DNA of 64,000 bases from Nematostella vectensis (GCF_932526225.1 NC_064035.1:6819501-6883500), one strand, 5' to 3'; numbered from the stretch's first letter, positions 44,260 through 54,632 are shown. The notes: generated from the letters alone by a model not told the origin. A program made the numbers and translations.

Positions 44260-45350
44260 GTGCAGACAAATGGAAAAAGGCATAAAGTGTAAACTGGGGT
44301 GAGGAAAAGGCATGGTAAGGGCAAAGGGGTGGTGACTTAGGGTATGTCTAATTGGGGGTGCTGACACAGGTTGTGAAGATGAAGTAAACTTGTACCATGT
44401 TTGATTACTAGGCTTGGAGATAATAGGAGAATGGTAGTATAGTCATACCCTGGGTACCAGAGGCTCCAAGCTTCACTAGAGCAGATATCATATGGAAAAT
44501 ATCTATTCATATTTGGTGATACTTCAGGCTTATTTTTTTTCTTGCCAGTCTCTATTATATGCGCAAAGAGTCTTTTTTTTTTATAAAAAGGGAATTAAAT
44601 TAATTTGATTTCATAAGCAAGTCTGAGTGTTGAAGCTCCCCTTTAAAACTATAGTGATATTAAGAATTTATATGTTTGGGGTATATAGGTTTGAGTAATT
44701 GTTTGGGAGGTAAGTTTCTACACTTGGTATATTTTATGTATAGAACTCAGGTTTGGGTATTTTTTTTTTTTTTGGGGGGGGCTAATTTGACAAAAAGTCC
44801 ATATCGCAAATGCTTATTTTAGCATATTATGCCCTTCTTTTTACCCCTCTTGTACCAGGTTTGATTACTAGGCCTTGGAGATTGTAGGAGTATGATTGTG
44901 CAGTCATAGATATCATACTGCATGGAAAATAAATATTTATATTTGGAGATACTTCAGGAGCATTTTTTATCTCAGTGCCTATTGCACAGAGTTTGTTTGT
45001 TGTCTTTTTTATAAAAATGGAATAAAATTGATTTTATTTAATAAGCAAATCTGAGAGTTGAAGCTCCCTTATAGCAAGATTTTGTATGCTTGGGCTATAG
45101 AATTTAGGTTTGGTTATTTATTTGGGAGGTAAGGGCTATTTTATGGTGTGTGCAGACAAATAGGAAAAGTCATAGAGTGTAAAATTAAAGGTTGTGAAAT
45201 GCATGGTAAGGGGAGTGAGGTTGTGATGACTGAGGGCATGTCACATGTGGTGCGCTCACACAAGGTGCGAAGACAAGGAAGTAAAATTGTACCGGGTTTT
45301 ATGACTAGGGCCTTGGAGGTGAGGAGGATAGAGTTTTTTTTATAAAAGGG
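44260..45350. repeat. Diverged tandem duplication, two to three copies
   Basis: The phrases tgtaccatgtttgattactagg (44392), tgtaccaggtttgattactagg (44850) and tgtaccgggttttatgactagg (45288) head related segments. The block gcatggtaagggcaaagggg (44310) recurs as gcatggtaaggggagtgagg (45202). The TA-rich tttttataaaaaggga and gttgaagctccc phrases also repeat. Copies are strongly diverged. Confidence 0.65.
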
Positions 45351-46329
45351 AATAAAAATAAATTAAATTTGATAAGCAAATTTTCCTTCTAAAACTTTTT
45401 AACGGGACTGGCAAGTTTCAAGCTTTTGTTTTAAAATGTTCGTATCTGTCGGAACCAACAGTCATGTTTACAGCTAGAGTGCCCCCCCTCCCCCATGTTG
45501 TTGTGGTGGTCGCAGGGCAAGACATTTAGCTAAAGAATGATAAGAAGCGAACCCCCGAGAGACAAGGGTAGGGTAAAATGCTTTTCGGCTAAATGTTGAC
45601 ACAAATTTTCATACCTATTCTTCGGCGATTTTTCCCTGTTGTATAGACGTTGGGCCATGACTCGCACTCTCGTCCTCACAATTCAACCTCCGCTCTTCTC
45701 AACTTTCACCATACCCTGTGGGCACTCGTTTCGGCTTGTGGTGAAAATTGTTTTAGTATGCCATGATCCTCATTTACCCTAGTTTAGTCCTGTCAAGGTC
45801 CTAAGCCGTAGAATTTGGTCCATCACACTCATATTTCTCTTTTTCTAAACGTAAACATTACGAAGAGAGTTCGATTTTTCGGCAGTCTCCAATAAAAGCG
45901 CTCAATTTGAAAGGGTTTCCCAAACGATATTTTACTTTCGAGCACAGGAACTCATCAATCAAATATCAAACTTGGTATAGAGCAGGATATTTTGCTGTTT
46001 TGGTCGATTTTTGTGATGCGACGTCTCGCTAACAAAACAAATTCAAGTTTCAAACTCCGCGCGGCCATTTTGAATATTTGCATAATAAGTAGGTAAATCG
46101 ATATAACCAAAAATAGTAATGTACGGCACTGAAGACAGGACCAAAGAGTGAATTCCAACAATTCTTATTTAGATTTCGAATCCTCTTGAAAATTCAATGT
46201 CTTTTAAGCAATTCCGTGCTTCCTTGTTTACATGGAGCTTAGGAGATCCTACAATACAGTTACTCACCAAGTTATGATCGAGAATGAAGTATTTTTAACC
46301 CGTTCTCTATCCCGAGCCAAAAAACTTGC
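45351..46329. other. Intergenic DNA up to the Gypsy insertion
   Basis: No gene is supported. The stretch 46200-46329 is the pre-insertion host sequence of the Gypsy element and ends in the target duplication cttgc (46325-46329). Confidence 0.45.
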
Positions 46330-46474
46330 TGTGGTGTTCGGCAAGGAACAAAGCAAAAAGAAACAGACTCGTGGTCTTCCACATTTAATACAAGATGGCG
46401 GATCTCTGACATGTGTTCTACCATGGTGCATTGCGCACCTTAACAATCCATAATGCAACGCGGCGGACACTACA
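46330..46474 (-). repeat. Gypsy 3' LTR (145 bp)
   Basis: Complete LTR at the left, downstream of Pol in element orientation. The adjacent sequence tcccccccttacttagc reads as a purine-rich tract (aaggggggga) on the minus strand, the expected polypurine primer next to the 3' LTR. Confidence 0.93.
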
Positions 46475-46576
46475 TCCCCCCCTTACTTAGCATTAAAGTC
46501 CATACTAGGAGCTAAATAACTATAACAGCTATAGTAGGGGTCCTACGCATGTATGTAAAACTGAAAAAAAAAAAAA

Positions 46577-49500
46577 CTAACAAAACTTATTGTAGCACAT
46601 AATCCTTAAAACGAACAGGTTGTTGCGCGCAGGTCGCTGATTGGCTAGAGAACCAGGAGACGCTGGCATTTCAGCTGTACAATCAAGTGTGGACTGGTTC
46701 TGGGTCTCAGGTGCGGTTTGGTGTTCCTGCGCGATTTCAGGTGGAGTAGGCAGCATGTCTGCGGCGACTGCTTCCTGTGGTTTGATGAACTTCTTCATTT
46801 GTGCTACATTCCTCATCTTCCTATTTCCATCAGAATCCTCCAGTACAACTGCATTACCTGTCTTCTGCAAAACCTTGTAAGCTTCAGGCTCAAAAACTGG
46901 AGAGAGTTTGTTCTCGCGGCGAGTCTGTCGCAGCAGTACTTCATCGCCTTCATCAATTCCACTTGGCTCAGCATGTCTTCTAGCATCAGCATACTCTTTC
47001 TGTCTGAGTTTTGATAGAGCGTCTCTGTCCCTAAGTTTGTGTTGCCACTCTGACTCTGTCGCTCTATCCTTCGGAATCTTTACACTAGGTAGCTTGTCTC
47101 GGAGCTGCCTTCCCATTAGGAGTTCGGCTGGCGAGCATCCAGTTGCGGCATGGTTTGTTGTGCGATACTGAAAAAGGAAATCATCAAGCGCTTTCTTCCA
47201 ATCATTTCCTTGCAAGTTTGCTATCCGAATCACTTTAAGAATTGTTCTGTTACATCGTTCCACTTCGCCGTTGCTCTGTGGCCAATATGGAATTCCTTTC
47301 TTATGTTCTATGCCTAAGAACTCTAAGAAATTCTCAAATTCTTTCGAGGCAAAGGGCGGTCCGTTGTCGCTGCGAACCGTGTATGGTATGCCATGTGTTC
47401 TGAATATTCCCTCCAATGCCGTGATGACGTGTGGCGCATCGGTTTTCTTAAGGAGTACTACCTCTGGCCATCTGGAGTAGTTATCCACAACTACCAGCAA
47501 GTGGTTTCCTCCAGGTATCTCAGTCAAATCTGTGGCGAGGTCCTCCCATGGTTCTTCAGGTAGTTCTGTTGATCGAACAGGTTCCGGTTTGCCACGTGGT
47601 CCAACTAGCTGGCAGGGGTAGCAGGCCTTGATGAACTGTTCAGCCTGTGCATCCATCTGCGGCCACCATAGTTTGCTTCGCAGGCGGGATTTTGTGCGCA
47701 CCATTCCTTGGTGTCCCTCATGAGCTAAAATAATTGCTTGCTTCCATAGGGATTCTGGTAGCACAATTCGGTTTCCACGCATCACTAATTGTCCGGCAAT
47801 CCACAACTCCTTTGACACTGCTTTGTACAAGGTACCTGTGAGGCGGGTGAAGTCTCCACTTCTAATTGCTTCGCGTACCAGAATAAGGGTTGGGTCCTTC
47901 TCTGAAACAACCTCTACATGCTTTGGGGTCATGGCGACAGGTACTGCGGCCTTTGCAGTGCTAAACACATACTCGCTGGTTGCTTTAGAATCAGCTGTCT
48001 GTACTGGACCAACTGGTAAACGACTCAGGGCGTCGGCTGAATTTTCCTTTCCGGAAATGTGCCTGACCACATAGCTGAATTGCTGAAGGTACAACAGCCA
48101 GCGTTCAATCCTAGCAGACGGGGGTTTAGACGTTGGACCTAGGACTGAAATTAAGGGTTTGTGATCAGTTAGTATTTCAAAATGGGTTCCATAAAGGAAC
48201 ATGTGAAATTTCTCACAGGCCCATTTGACAGCAAGGGCCTCTCGCTCGAACTGTGAGTAGCGCTGTTCAACCTTACTAAGCTTACGACTTGCGTAGTACA
48301 CTGGTCGAAATTGACCATCACCAGGTTGTCTTTGCTCTAGTATGGCCCCCAGGCCAACTGGTGAGGCGTCAGTGATAATCCTGGTCTGGGCTCCCTGTGT
48401 AAAATAAGACATGACTGGTGCACATGTTAGCAAGTGCTTAATTTGTGCAAATGATTCTGCCTCTTTGGCACCCCATTTCCATTTAGCATTTTTACTGGTA
48501 AGATCCCACAGGGGAGCAGAAATGGTTGCAAACTGTGGAATGAATTTGGCACAAAATTGAGCAGAACCAAGGAAACTTCTCACCTCTGATTTGTTGGTTG
48601 GTGCAGGTGCCTCGACAATTGCTTCGACTCTTTTGTCAGATAACTTAAGACCATCTGCAGAAATGGTGTCTCCCATGAAATCCATACTCGAGGCTCCTAC
48701 CACACATTTCTCATAGTTGAGGGTGAGCCCGCTGTCTTGCAGCTTTTGGACAGCTCTTTCCAGGTTCTCGTCATGCTCCTTTTGGTTCCTACCCACTATA
48801 AGAATGTCGTCATGCATGTTGAAGGCTCCAGGGCAGTCTTTCAAAACTTGCCATATCAGGTTCTGGAACTTCTCGGTAGCCATGTTCACACCGAAGAGCA
48901 ATCGACAGTAGCGATATAAACCTGTTGGCGCTGCGAAAGTAGTTATGTCTCGGGACTCTGGGGATAACTCGATTTGATGGAAAGCCATGTTTAAATCCAA
49001 TTTGGTGAAAATCTTTGCATCTGAGATTTCCTGTAGGGTTTCTTGCATAGTAGGTACTGGGTGTCTTTCTCTTAAGATAGCCTGATTGGCCTGGCGCATG
49101 TCCAAACAAATGCGAACATCTCCATTTGGCTTTTCGACTGCCACAAGGGGATTGATCCAACTTGTAGGACTGTTTACCTTTTCCACCACACCAAGCTTCT
49201 CAAGTTCCTCTAACTTGTCAGCGACCTTCTGCCTGCGACTAAAAGGAATCCTACGCAATGGTTGTGCTACTGGCTTAATATTCTGATCAATATGTAACTT
49301 GAGTTTAAAACCTTTAAGCTTGCCCAAACCATGAAAAACATTAGGAGATTTGGCCTTAAGCGCTGCTTTGCTGTTTAACTGAGTATTTATAGCTGAGAAA
49401 TCTGAGCTACAACTATTAACCTGAACTCCTACTTTGAGTATGCCTAGAGCTTCAGATAATTCACGACCTAACAAAGTTGACGCTTTTCCAGAGACAATGA

Positions 49501-50035
49501 AAAACTTTGCGCGCTTATCCACATTTGTTTCTGGTACATGCACATTAAGCATACAACTACCCTTAAGATTTAAAGCATCACTAGACGAATATGCAAAAAT
49601 TTGCTTGCTACTTGGCTTCAAAACAATGTCTCCTTTTGATAAGTCATTGAATGTCCTTTCTGACATAAGGTTACAGCTTGCACCCGAATCAATGATGACA
49701 TTCTGTATAACACCTCCAATAGATATCTCCATAGTACCAGGCGGTGACTCTGTGTGCGTGCAGAATACATTAAAAACATCTTCCTCTTCGCTATCAGTTT
49801 CTTGAACATCAACAGCTTCCACTTGTCTTACATGAGATGGCTTCCTGCCCTTTGATTTTGGTCCACTTGCAGACTTTGCTTTTCCAGATGTCTGCTTTGA
49901 TTTGCAGCAGACCTTGAAATGTCCAATTTTCCCACATTTTTCACATTGGTGATTTTTGGCTACATCTGCAGTCAGCAGCTTTATGACCCTGCTTATTGCA
50001 ACGATGACATCTGCCATCAAACTTGGGACCAGCAC
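46577..50035 (-). CDS. pol: Gypsy Pol polyprotein (protease, RT, RNase H, integrase)
   Basis: An uninterrupted 1152-codon frame. Order of parts: a CCHC-like knuckle CEKCGKIGHFKVCC (residues 31-44); an aspartic protease with IDSGASCNLM (DSG at 116-118); reverse transcriptase with FTKLDLNMAFHQIEL and the catalytic MHDDILIVG (MHDD in place of the usual YxDD-type motif); RNase H with ITDASPVGLGAIL and REALAVKWACEKF; then integrase with an HHCC zinc segment (HEGHQGMVRTKSRL, CYPCQ) and a DDE core (DLTEIPGGNHLLVVVDNYSR, VRSDNGPPFASKEF, GEVERCNRT). The order RT-RNase H-integrase defines Ty3/Gypsy. The frame overlaps the end of Gag by 95 bases in another frame, so expression would need frameshifting or another device. 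Confidence 0.95.
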   Translation of the reverse strand: MLVPSLMADVIVAISRVIKLLTADVAKNHQCEKCGKIGHFKVCCKSKQTSGKAKSASGPKSKGRKPSHVRQVEAVDVQETDSEEEDVFNVFCTHTESPPGTMEISIGGVIQNVIIDSGASCNLMSERTFNDLSKGDIVLKPSSKQIFAYSSSDALNLKGSCMLNVHVPETNVDKRAKFFIVSGKASTLLGRELSEALGILKVGVQVNSCSSDFSAINTQLNSKAALKAKSPNVFHGLGKLKGFKLKLHIDQNIKPVAQPLRRIPFSRRQKVADKLEELEKLGVVEKVNSPTSWINPLVAVEKPNGDVRICLDMRQANQAILRERHPVPTMQETLQEISDAKIFTKLDLNMAFHQIELSPESRDITTFAAPTGLYRYCRLLFGVNMATEKFQNLIWQVLKDCPGAFNMHDDILIVGRNQKEHDENLERAVQKLQDSGLTLNYEKCVVGASSMDFMGDTISADGLKLSDKRVEAIVEAPAPTNKSEVRSFLGSAQFCAKFIPQFATISAPLWDLTSKNAKWKWGAKEAESFAQIKHLLTCAPVMSYFTQGAQTRIITDASPVGLGAILEQRQPGDGQFRPVYYASRKLSKVEQRYSQFEREALAVKWACEKFHMFLYGTHFEILTDHKPLISVLGPTSKPPSARIERWLLYLQQFSYVVRHISGKENSADALSRLPVGPVQTADSKATSEYVFSTAKAAVPVAMTPKHVEVVSEKDPTLILVREAIRSGDFTRLTGTLYKAVSKELWIAGQLVMRGNRIVLPESLWKQAIILAHEGHQGMVRTKSRLRSKLWWPQMDAQAEQFIKACYPCQLVGPRGKPEPVRSTELPEEPWEDLATDLTEIPGGNHLLVVVDNYSRWPEVVLLKKTDAPHVITALEGIFRTHGIPYTVRSDNGPPFASKEFENFLEFLGIEHKKGIPYWPQSNGEVERCNRTILKVIRIANLQGNDWKKALDDFLFQYRTTNHAATGCSPAELLMGRQLRDKLPSVKIPKDRATESEWQHKLRDRDALSKLRQKEYADARRHAEPSGIDEGDEVLLRQTRRENKLSPVFEPEAYKVLQKTGNAVVLEDSDGNRKMRNVAQMKKFIKPQEAVAADMLPTPPEIAQEHQTAPETQNQSTLDCTAEMPASPGSLANQRPARNNLFVLRIMCYNKFC

Positions 50036-50624
50036 TGTCAGGCTTCTGTTGTACTCTCAATTGGTTAACACCACCTTGATCTGGCACAAGAACTAGTGCT
50101 TCTTTGTCATGGTACGTGTTGACAATTTCCAGGAGCTTGCTGAGAGTCAGACCTTCCTCACGAAAGAGTTTTGCTTTGAGGGGTTTATCCAATATGAAGG
50201 TCAAAATTCTATCTCGAATTTGACTGTCCTTTTGGTCGTTGTACTCGCAGTGTTCGCAAAGGGTTTGCAGTCTAATTGCAAATTGATGAATCCTCTCACC
50301 GGGTTTTGGTACCGCTGTCAAGAAGGCTTGCCTGGCCATCGGTACGTTTTTCTTGAGTTTGAAGTGTTGAGTGAGAGAGTCCATGGCTGTTTTATAGTCC
50401 TCCCCCTGTTGTTCAGCCGTAAAAGCGTGAAACATTTCTCGTATTCCAGCTCCTGCTAGGTGAAGAAGTATTGCTCGTTGTTGTTTCGAGTCTTTGATGC
50501 CAGATCCAGTGCAGTAGAGCTCAAATTCGAACTTCCAGATTGTCCATCTTTGTTCCAGCGTGGCTGGTTCGCCAATGCAGTCGAAGGCTTTTGGCGTTGG
50601 TAATCCTGATAAACAGACGGCCAT
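49941..50624 (-). CDS. gag: Gypsy Gag protein
   Basis: A 227-residue frame starts at ATG 50624. It has a Gag-like helical core with WKFEFELYCTGSGI and FLTAVPKPGERIHQFAIRL, then one CCHC zinc knuckle CHRCNKQGHKAADC near its end. It would form the particle and bind RNA. The stop falls inside the Pol frame, giving a 95-base overlap with Pol. Confidence 0.92.
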   Translation of the reverse strand: MAVCLSGLPTPKAFDCIGEPATLEQRWTIWKFEFELYCTGSGIKDSKQQRAILLHLAGAGIREMFHAFTAEQQGEDYKTAMDSLTQHFKLKKNVPMARQAFLTAVPKPGERIHQFAIRLQTLCEHCEYNDQKDSQIRDRILTFILDKPLKAKLFREEGLTLSKLLEIVNTYHDKEALVLVPDQGGVNQLRVQQKPDSAGPKFDGRCHRCNKQGHKAADCRCSQKSPM

Positions 50625-50679
50625 ACCGGCTTTTTTTTGACAGATTTAACTTCAGTATGTGTTTATCCAGTTGTTGATC

Positions 50680-50697
50680 CCATCCTCGTCGCCAGAA
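50680..50697 (-). promoter_or_regulatory. Candidate primer-binding site of the Gypsy element
   Basis: Immediately inside the 5' LTR (minus orientation) the sequence reads ttctggcgacgaggatgg, the position where a tRNA primes minus-strand synthesis. The same phrase is familiar next to LTRs of other animal Gypsy elements. The priming tRNA is not identified. Confidence 0.55.
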
Positions 50698-50794
50698 TGT
50701 GGTGTTCGGCAAGGAACAAAGCAAAAAGAAACAGACTCGTGGTCTTCCACATTTAATACAAGATGGCGGATCTCTGACATGTGTTCTACCATGG
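50698..50794 (-). repeat. Gypsy 5' LTR, left part
   Basis: The first 97 bp match 46330-46426 exactly. The LTR breaks at the LINE insertion; its last 13 bp, tgttctaccatgg, are duplicated at 54567-54579. Confidence 0.93.
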
Positions 50795-53700
50795 TCAGGT
50801 CAGGTCAGGTCAAGTCAATAAATCCTGCTACCGGTAAACATGTAGGTCAGGTCAGGTCAGGTCAATAAATCCTGCTACCGGTAAACATGTAGCCCGGTAC
50901 TACCTGTCTCAGGTCGAGTTGCTGGCGACTAAACTGGCAGCCCACTGGAGTATCATTACTCCAGGTGGAAGGGTGCTTCTGATCATCCTGGCAGAACTAA
51001 AAACAAAATCTGTCTTAAGGTCTCTGGTGGGCCAAATCAGACAGGAGTATGTGGCACCCTCAGAGCGGAAACCGACAGACTGGTTCTCCGATCAGCCGCT
51101 GCAGCATGCCTGGAGCTATGACATGTCTCGGCTTGCCCTTGCCTGCCATAACTGTCTCTAGGAAATGCCGAGAGAGTGAATCTAGAAGAGCAAGACCTAG
51201 TTTTACTTCAAATCACGCTGAATCAGCGCTTGCATGCAGTTCTATGAAATATGGTCAGATCTGAATTACCCAATGCCGGCTCGAACGTCGCCCGGACAAA
51301 CAAGGTTCGCGCTGATCATCTCCCGCTCCGGATGACAGTGAAAAGTAAGCTAGGAAGCAGGAAACGACTCGTTCTTGCAGAATGGAATGTGAGAACACTC
51401 ATGGACAGGTCTAGATCTGAGAGACCTGAGAGACAGACTGCCCTCATTGCGCGGGAACTGTCGAGATATGAGGTTGATATCGCCGCCCTTAGTGAAACTC
51501 GCCTGGCGAATTATGACAGTATGGTGGACTGTGGCTATACTTTCTTCTGGAGTGGAAAGACAGAGGAAGAACGCAGGGAATCTGGTGTGGGTTTCGCTAT
51601 CAGAAACCAGATCACGAGAATCATGGAAGAGGATCCAACACCGGTCAGTGACAGGATAATCACCATGCGTCTACCGCTAGAGAAGAATGTGTATGCGACA
51701 GTCATAAGTGTTTATGCACCGACTCTGACAAACCCAGATGAGAACAAAGAGCAGTTCTACAGTCAAATGAGGGAGGTGCTTTCCAAAGTCCCAAAGAAGG
51801 ATAAGCTCATTGTCACAGGTGATTTCAATGCAAGAGTTGGCTGCGAACACGAGAAGTGGGAAGGTGTGTTAGGACACCACGGGATTGGAAAATGCAACTC
51901 AAACGGAGAATTGTTGCTCACCCTCTGCGCTGAACATAGCTTGGTGATCACCAATACTATCTTCAGACATAAAGAGCATCATAAGGTCACTTGGATGCAC
52001 CCCCGCTCCAAGCACTGGCACTTATTAGACTACATGATAACGAGAAAGAAAGATCTGAATGACATACTGGACACAAGAGTTATGAGAGGGGCTGATTGCG
52101 CCACAGATCATCAGATGGTCAGGTCCAAGGTGGCCTTCTCGCTGAGGAGACCGCATGCACGGACAAAGGCTAAACCACCAACAAAACTGGATGTGCGGAA
52201 GATCAGGAGTGGTGACATGAAGGCTAAGCTACAACACGAAATGAATGAGGCCCTGAAAAGTGACATGAAGGCTAAGCTACAACACGAAATGAATGAGGCC
52301 CTGAAAAATCTTGAAGAGATGGATGGGAGTGAGATTGAGGCACAGTGGAATACTCTGAAGACAGTTGTGTATGAAACAGCAGAAAAAGTATGTGAGAAGC
52401 CGAAACGAAAACACCAAGACTGGTTTGATGAAAACGATAAACATCTGGAATGTCTGCTGGAAAAGCGGAATGCTGCTAGAGCCAATATGCTGCAAACAAA
52501 CACAAGGTCCAACAAGAATAAGTACACGGCTGCAAGGAGGGTACTTCAGCAGTACACGAGAAAGCTCAAGACAGACTGGTGGGAACGAAAGGCAGAAAGT
52601 CTACAACAGGCATCGGATGTAAATGATATGAAGGGCTTCTACAACGGACTACGAGAGGTGTACGGTCCTGCAAAGCGTGGGTCAACCCAACTCACTGCTA
52701 CTGACGGATGCACAATACTTCAGGAGAAATCGGAGATCCTAAACAGATTTGCCGATCATTTTGACCAACTCCTGAATGTATCAGGGCTTGTGGATGAGGG
52801 AGCACTCAACAGTCTCCAAACAAGACCAGAGGTAGTGTGCCTTTCTGAGCCGCCAGACATAAAGGAGGTTGTGGATGCAATCGATGCTACACAAGAGGGG
52901 AAATCACCTGGTAAATGTGGTATACCTGCGGAAATCTGGAAGCCAGACATAAAGGAGGTTGTGGATGCAATCGATGCTACACAAGAGGGGAAATCACCTG
53001 GTAAATGTGGTATACCTGCGGAAATCTGGAAGCATGGTGGTACAGAGATTGTGTCCAAGCTGCATAAACTTGTCCTCAAAGTCTGGTCAGCGGAGAACAC
53101 ACCTCATGACTGGAGAGATGCCAGTATTATCCCTATTTTCAAGAAAGGTAGTCGGAGAGACTGTGGAAATTACAGAGGTATATCCTTGCTCTCCATCGCT
53201 GGTAAGATCCTCTCTCGTGTTCTGCTGAACAGGATTAACAGACACATAGCACCAGTCATACTGCCCGAGTCCCAGTGTGGTTTCAGGAGTGGCAGGGGCA
53301 CAATGGACATGATTTTCTGTCTGCGACAGACCCAGGAGAAGTGTATAGAGCAAAACATGCCGCTATATGCAGTGTTCATTGACTTCTCAAAAGCCTTTGA
53401 CACTGTATCGAGAGAGGCACTCTGGCAGGTCCTGGTCAAATTTGGCTGTCCACCCAAGTTTGTCAATGTTATACGATCCCTCCATAGCGGTATGAAAGCT
53501 TCTGTATCCCAAGGCGGAAACGACTCGAAGCAATTCGATGTCTCCAATGGAGTAAAGCAAGGGTGCGTCCTGGCGCCAACGCTCTTTTCTCTATACCTGT
53601 CGGCCATGTTGGAGATAGCCTTCAAGGACTGTGTTGATGGGGTGTCAATCCAAACAAGGCATAACGCCGACCTATTCAATGTTGCTCACTTCAAAGCGAA

Positions 53701-54566
53701 AAGGAAAACATGCCAGGTCATAGTACGAGAAATGCTGTATGCGGACGACAGCGCATTGGTGGCACATGATGTGGAAAGTATGCAGAGATTAGTAGACAGA
53801 TTCTCCTCAGCTGCAGAACAATTCAGCCTGAAAATCAACATCAAAAAGACAGAGTGCTTATTTCAACCAGTGAAGCGTCAGACATTGACTCAATTCCCTG
53901 GCGAAATCCATGTAAGAAATGAGACCCTGGTCCAGACCAAAGACTTTGTGTACTTGGGAAGTACCATCTCTGACAATGCACGAATAGATAATGAGATCAC
54001 CTTCAGAAAGGGGAAGGCCAGCGCAGCATATGCTAAGCTGAGAGAGCGGCTGTGGGACAACCATCACGTATCGCTCAAGGTTAAAGGCAAGGTCTATCGA
54101 GCAGTTGTCTTATCGGCCCTAGTATACGGTGCAGAAACATGGACTGTATATCGCAGCCAGGTGAAAAATTTACATGCATATATGATGCGACACCTGAGAG
54201 AAATAATGAAAATTACTTGGATGGATAAAGTCACAAACAAAGAGATATACAAGAGGACCGGATTACGGTCAATGGCTGACACACTCATTGAGAAAAATCT
54301 CAGATGGACTGGGCATGTTCACCGCATGGACACTGACAGATTGCCTAGGCAGCTGCTCTACTCTCAGCTCACGACAGGGACCAGGAATCAGGGTCGGCCT
54401 AGACTCAGGTTCAAAGATGTGGTAAAGAGGAACCTGAAGTGGAGGGATATAAGCTCAAACTCTTGGCAAACCACTGCTCGGGATCGTCCAGCATGGAGAG
54501 TTAAGATCAAAGGACCAACACAATAGAACAGTCATCGTCGCCTCGACGGACTGCCAATGATGATGA
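50795..54566 (+). mobile_element. RTE-like non-LTR retrotransposon inserted in the Gypsy LTR
   Basis: A plus-strand LINE is flanked by the 13-bp duplication tgttctaccatgg (50782-50794 and 54567-54579). Its 5' end has two tandem units of about 54 bp made of gtcaggtcaggtcaggtcaa plus taaatcctgctaccgg (50795-50892). A 1091-codon ORF follows. The 3' end is a short (TGA/ATG) repeat tail, as in RTE-type elements, with no poly(A). The copy appears full length and is younger than the Gypsy it interrupts. Confidence 0.92.
51251..54526 (+). CDS. LINE endonuclease-reverse transcriptase ORF, 1091 residues
   Basis: The ORF starts at ATG 51251. An APE-type endonuclease comes first, with LAEWNVRTLMD, ALSETRL, VTGDFNARVG and CATDHQMV carrying its catalytic Asn, Glu, Asp and His positions. 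The reverse transcriptase follows with NYRGISLLSIAGKILSRVLL, FIDFSKAFDTVSREAL, NGVKQGCVLAPTLF and MLYADDSALVAH (YADD). A C-terminal HVHRMDTDRLPRQLLYSQL region completes it. Sequences of this kind are often mis-annotated as craniofacial development protein 2. Two exact in-frame tandem duplications lie inside: 48 bp at 52213-52308 and 90 bp at 52853-53032. The frame is open throughout; whether the duplications spoil the enzyme is unknown. Confidence 0.93.
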   Translation: MVRSELPNAGSNVARTNKVRADHLPLRMTVKSKLGSRKRLVLAEWNVRTLMDRSRSERPERQTALIARELSRYEVDIAALSETRLANYDSMVDCGYTFFWSGKTEEERRESGVGFAIRNQITRIMEEDPTPVSDRIITMRLPLEKNVYATVISVYAPTLTNPDENKEQFYSQMREVLSKVPKKDKLIVTGDFNARVGCEHEKWEGVLGHHGIGKCNSNGELLLTLCAEHSLVITNTIFRHKEHHKVTWMHPRSKHWHLLDYMITRKKDLNDILDTRVMRGADCATDHQMVRSKVAFSLRRPHARTKAKPPTKLDVRKIRSGDMKAKLQHEMNEALKSDMKAKLQHEMNEALKNLEEMDGSEIEAQWNTLKTVVYETAEKVCEKPKRKHQDWFDENDKHLECLLEKRNAARANMLQTNTRSNKNKYTAARRVLQQYTRKLKTDWWERKAESLQQASDVNDMKGFYNGLREVYGPAKRGSTQLTATDGCTILQEKSEILNRFADHFDQLLNVSGLVDEGALNSLQTRPEVVCLSEPPDIKEVVDAIDATQEGKSPGKCGIPAEIWKPDIKEVVDAIDATQEGKSPGKCGIPAEIWKHGGTEIVSKLHKLVLKVWSAENTPHDWRDASIIPIFKKGSRRDCGNYRGISLLSIAGKILSRVLLNRINRHIAPVILPESQCGFRSGRGTMDMIFCLRQTQEKCIEQNMPLYAVFIDFSKAFDTVSREALWQVLVKFGCPPKFVNVIRSLHSGMKASVSQGGNDSKQFDVSNGVKQGCVLAPTLFSLYLSAMLEIAFKDCVDGVSIQTRHNADLFNVAHFKAKRKTCQVIVREMLYADDSALVAHDVESMQRLVDRFSSAAEQFSLKINIKKTECLFQPVKRQTLTQFPGEIHVRNETLVQTKDFVYLGSTISDNARIDNEITFRKGKASAAYAKLRERLWDNHHVSLKVKGKVYRAVVLSALVYGAETWTVYRSQVKNLHAYMMRHLREIMKITWMDKVTNKEIYKRTGLRSMADTLIEKNLRWTGHVHRMDTDRLPRQLLYSQLTTGTRNQGRPRLRFKDVVKRNLKWRDISSNSWQTTARDRPAWRVKIKGPTQ

Positions 54567-54579
54567 TGTTCTACCATGG

Positions 54580-54627
54580 TGCATTGCGCACCTTAACAAT
54601 CCATAATGCAACGCGGCGGACACTACA
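54580..54627 (-). repeat. Gypsy 5' LTR, right part
   Basis: The remaining 48 bp of the interrupted LTR (97 + 48 = 145). It begins tgcattgcgcacc after the 13-bp LINE target duplication and ends cggacactaca. Confidence 0.93.
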
Positions 54628-54632
54628 CTTGC

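Larger units (their letters stand above)
46330..54627 (-). mobile_element. Ty3/Gypsy LTR retrotransposon, young, split by a nested LINE
   Basis: The element runs on the minus strand between two LTRs of 145 bp: 46330-46474 and 50698-50794 plus 54580-54627. I read the two LTRs as identical base for base, with TG...CA type ends (tgtggtgttcgg...cggacactaca). The 5-bp sequence cttgc flanks it at 46325-46329 and 54628-54632. Gag (50624-49941) and Pol (50035-46577) are both open. The right LTR, which is the 5' LTR in element orientation, is interrupted by an RTE-like LINE. That would block normal transcription from this copy. Confidence 0.95.

Noticed and set aside
46232-46470. Short ORFs at the left Gypsy LTR
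   Set aside because: They are LTR sequence read in both directions; the same strings recur at the right LTR.
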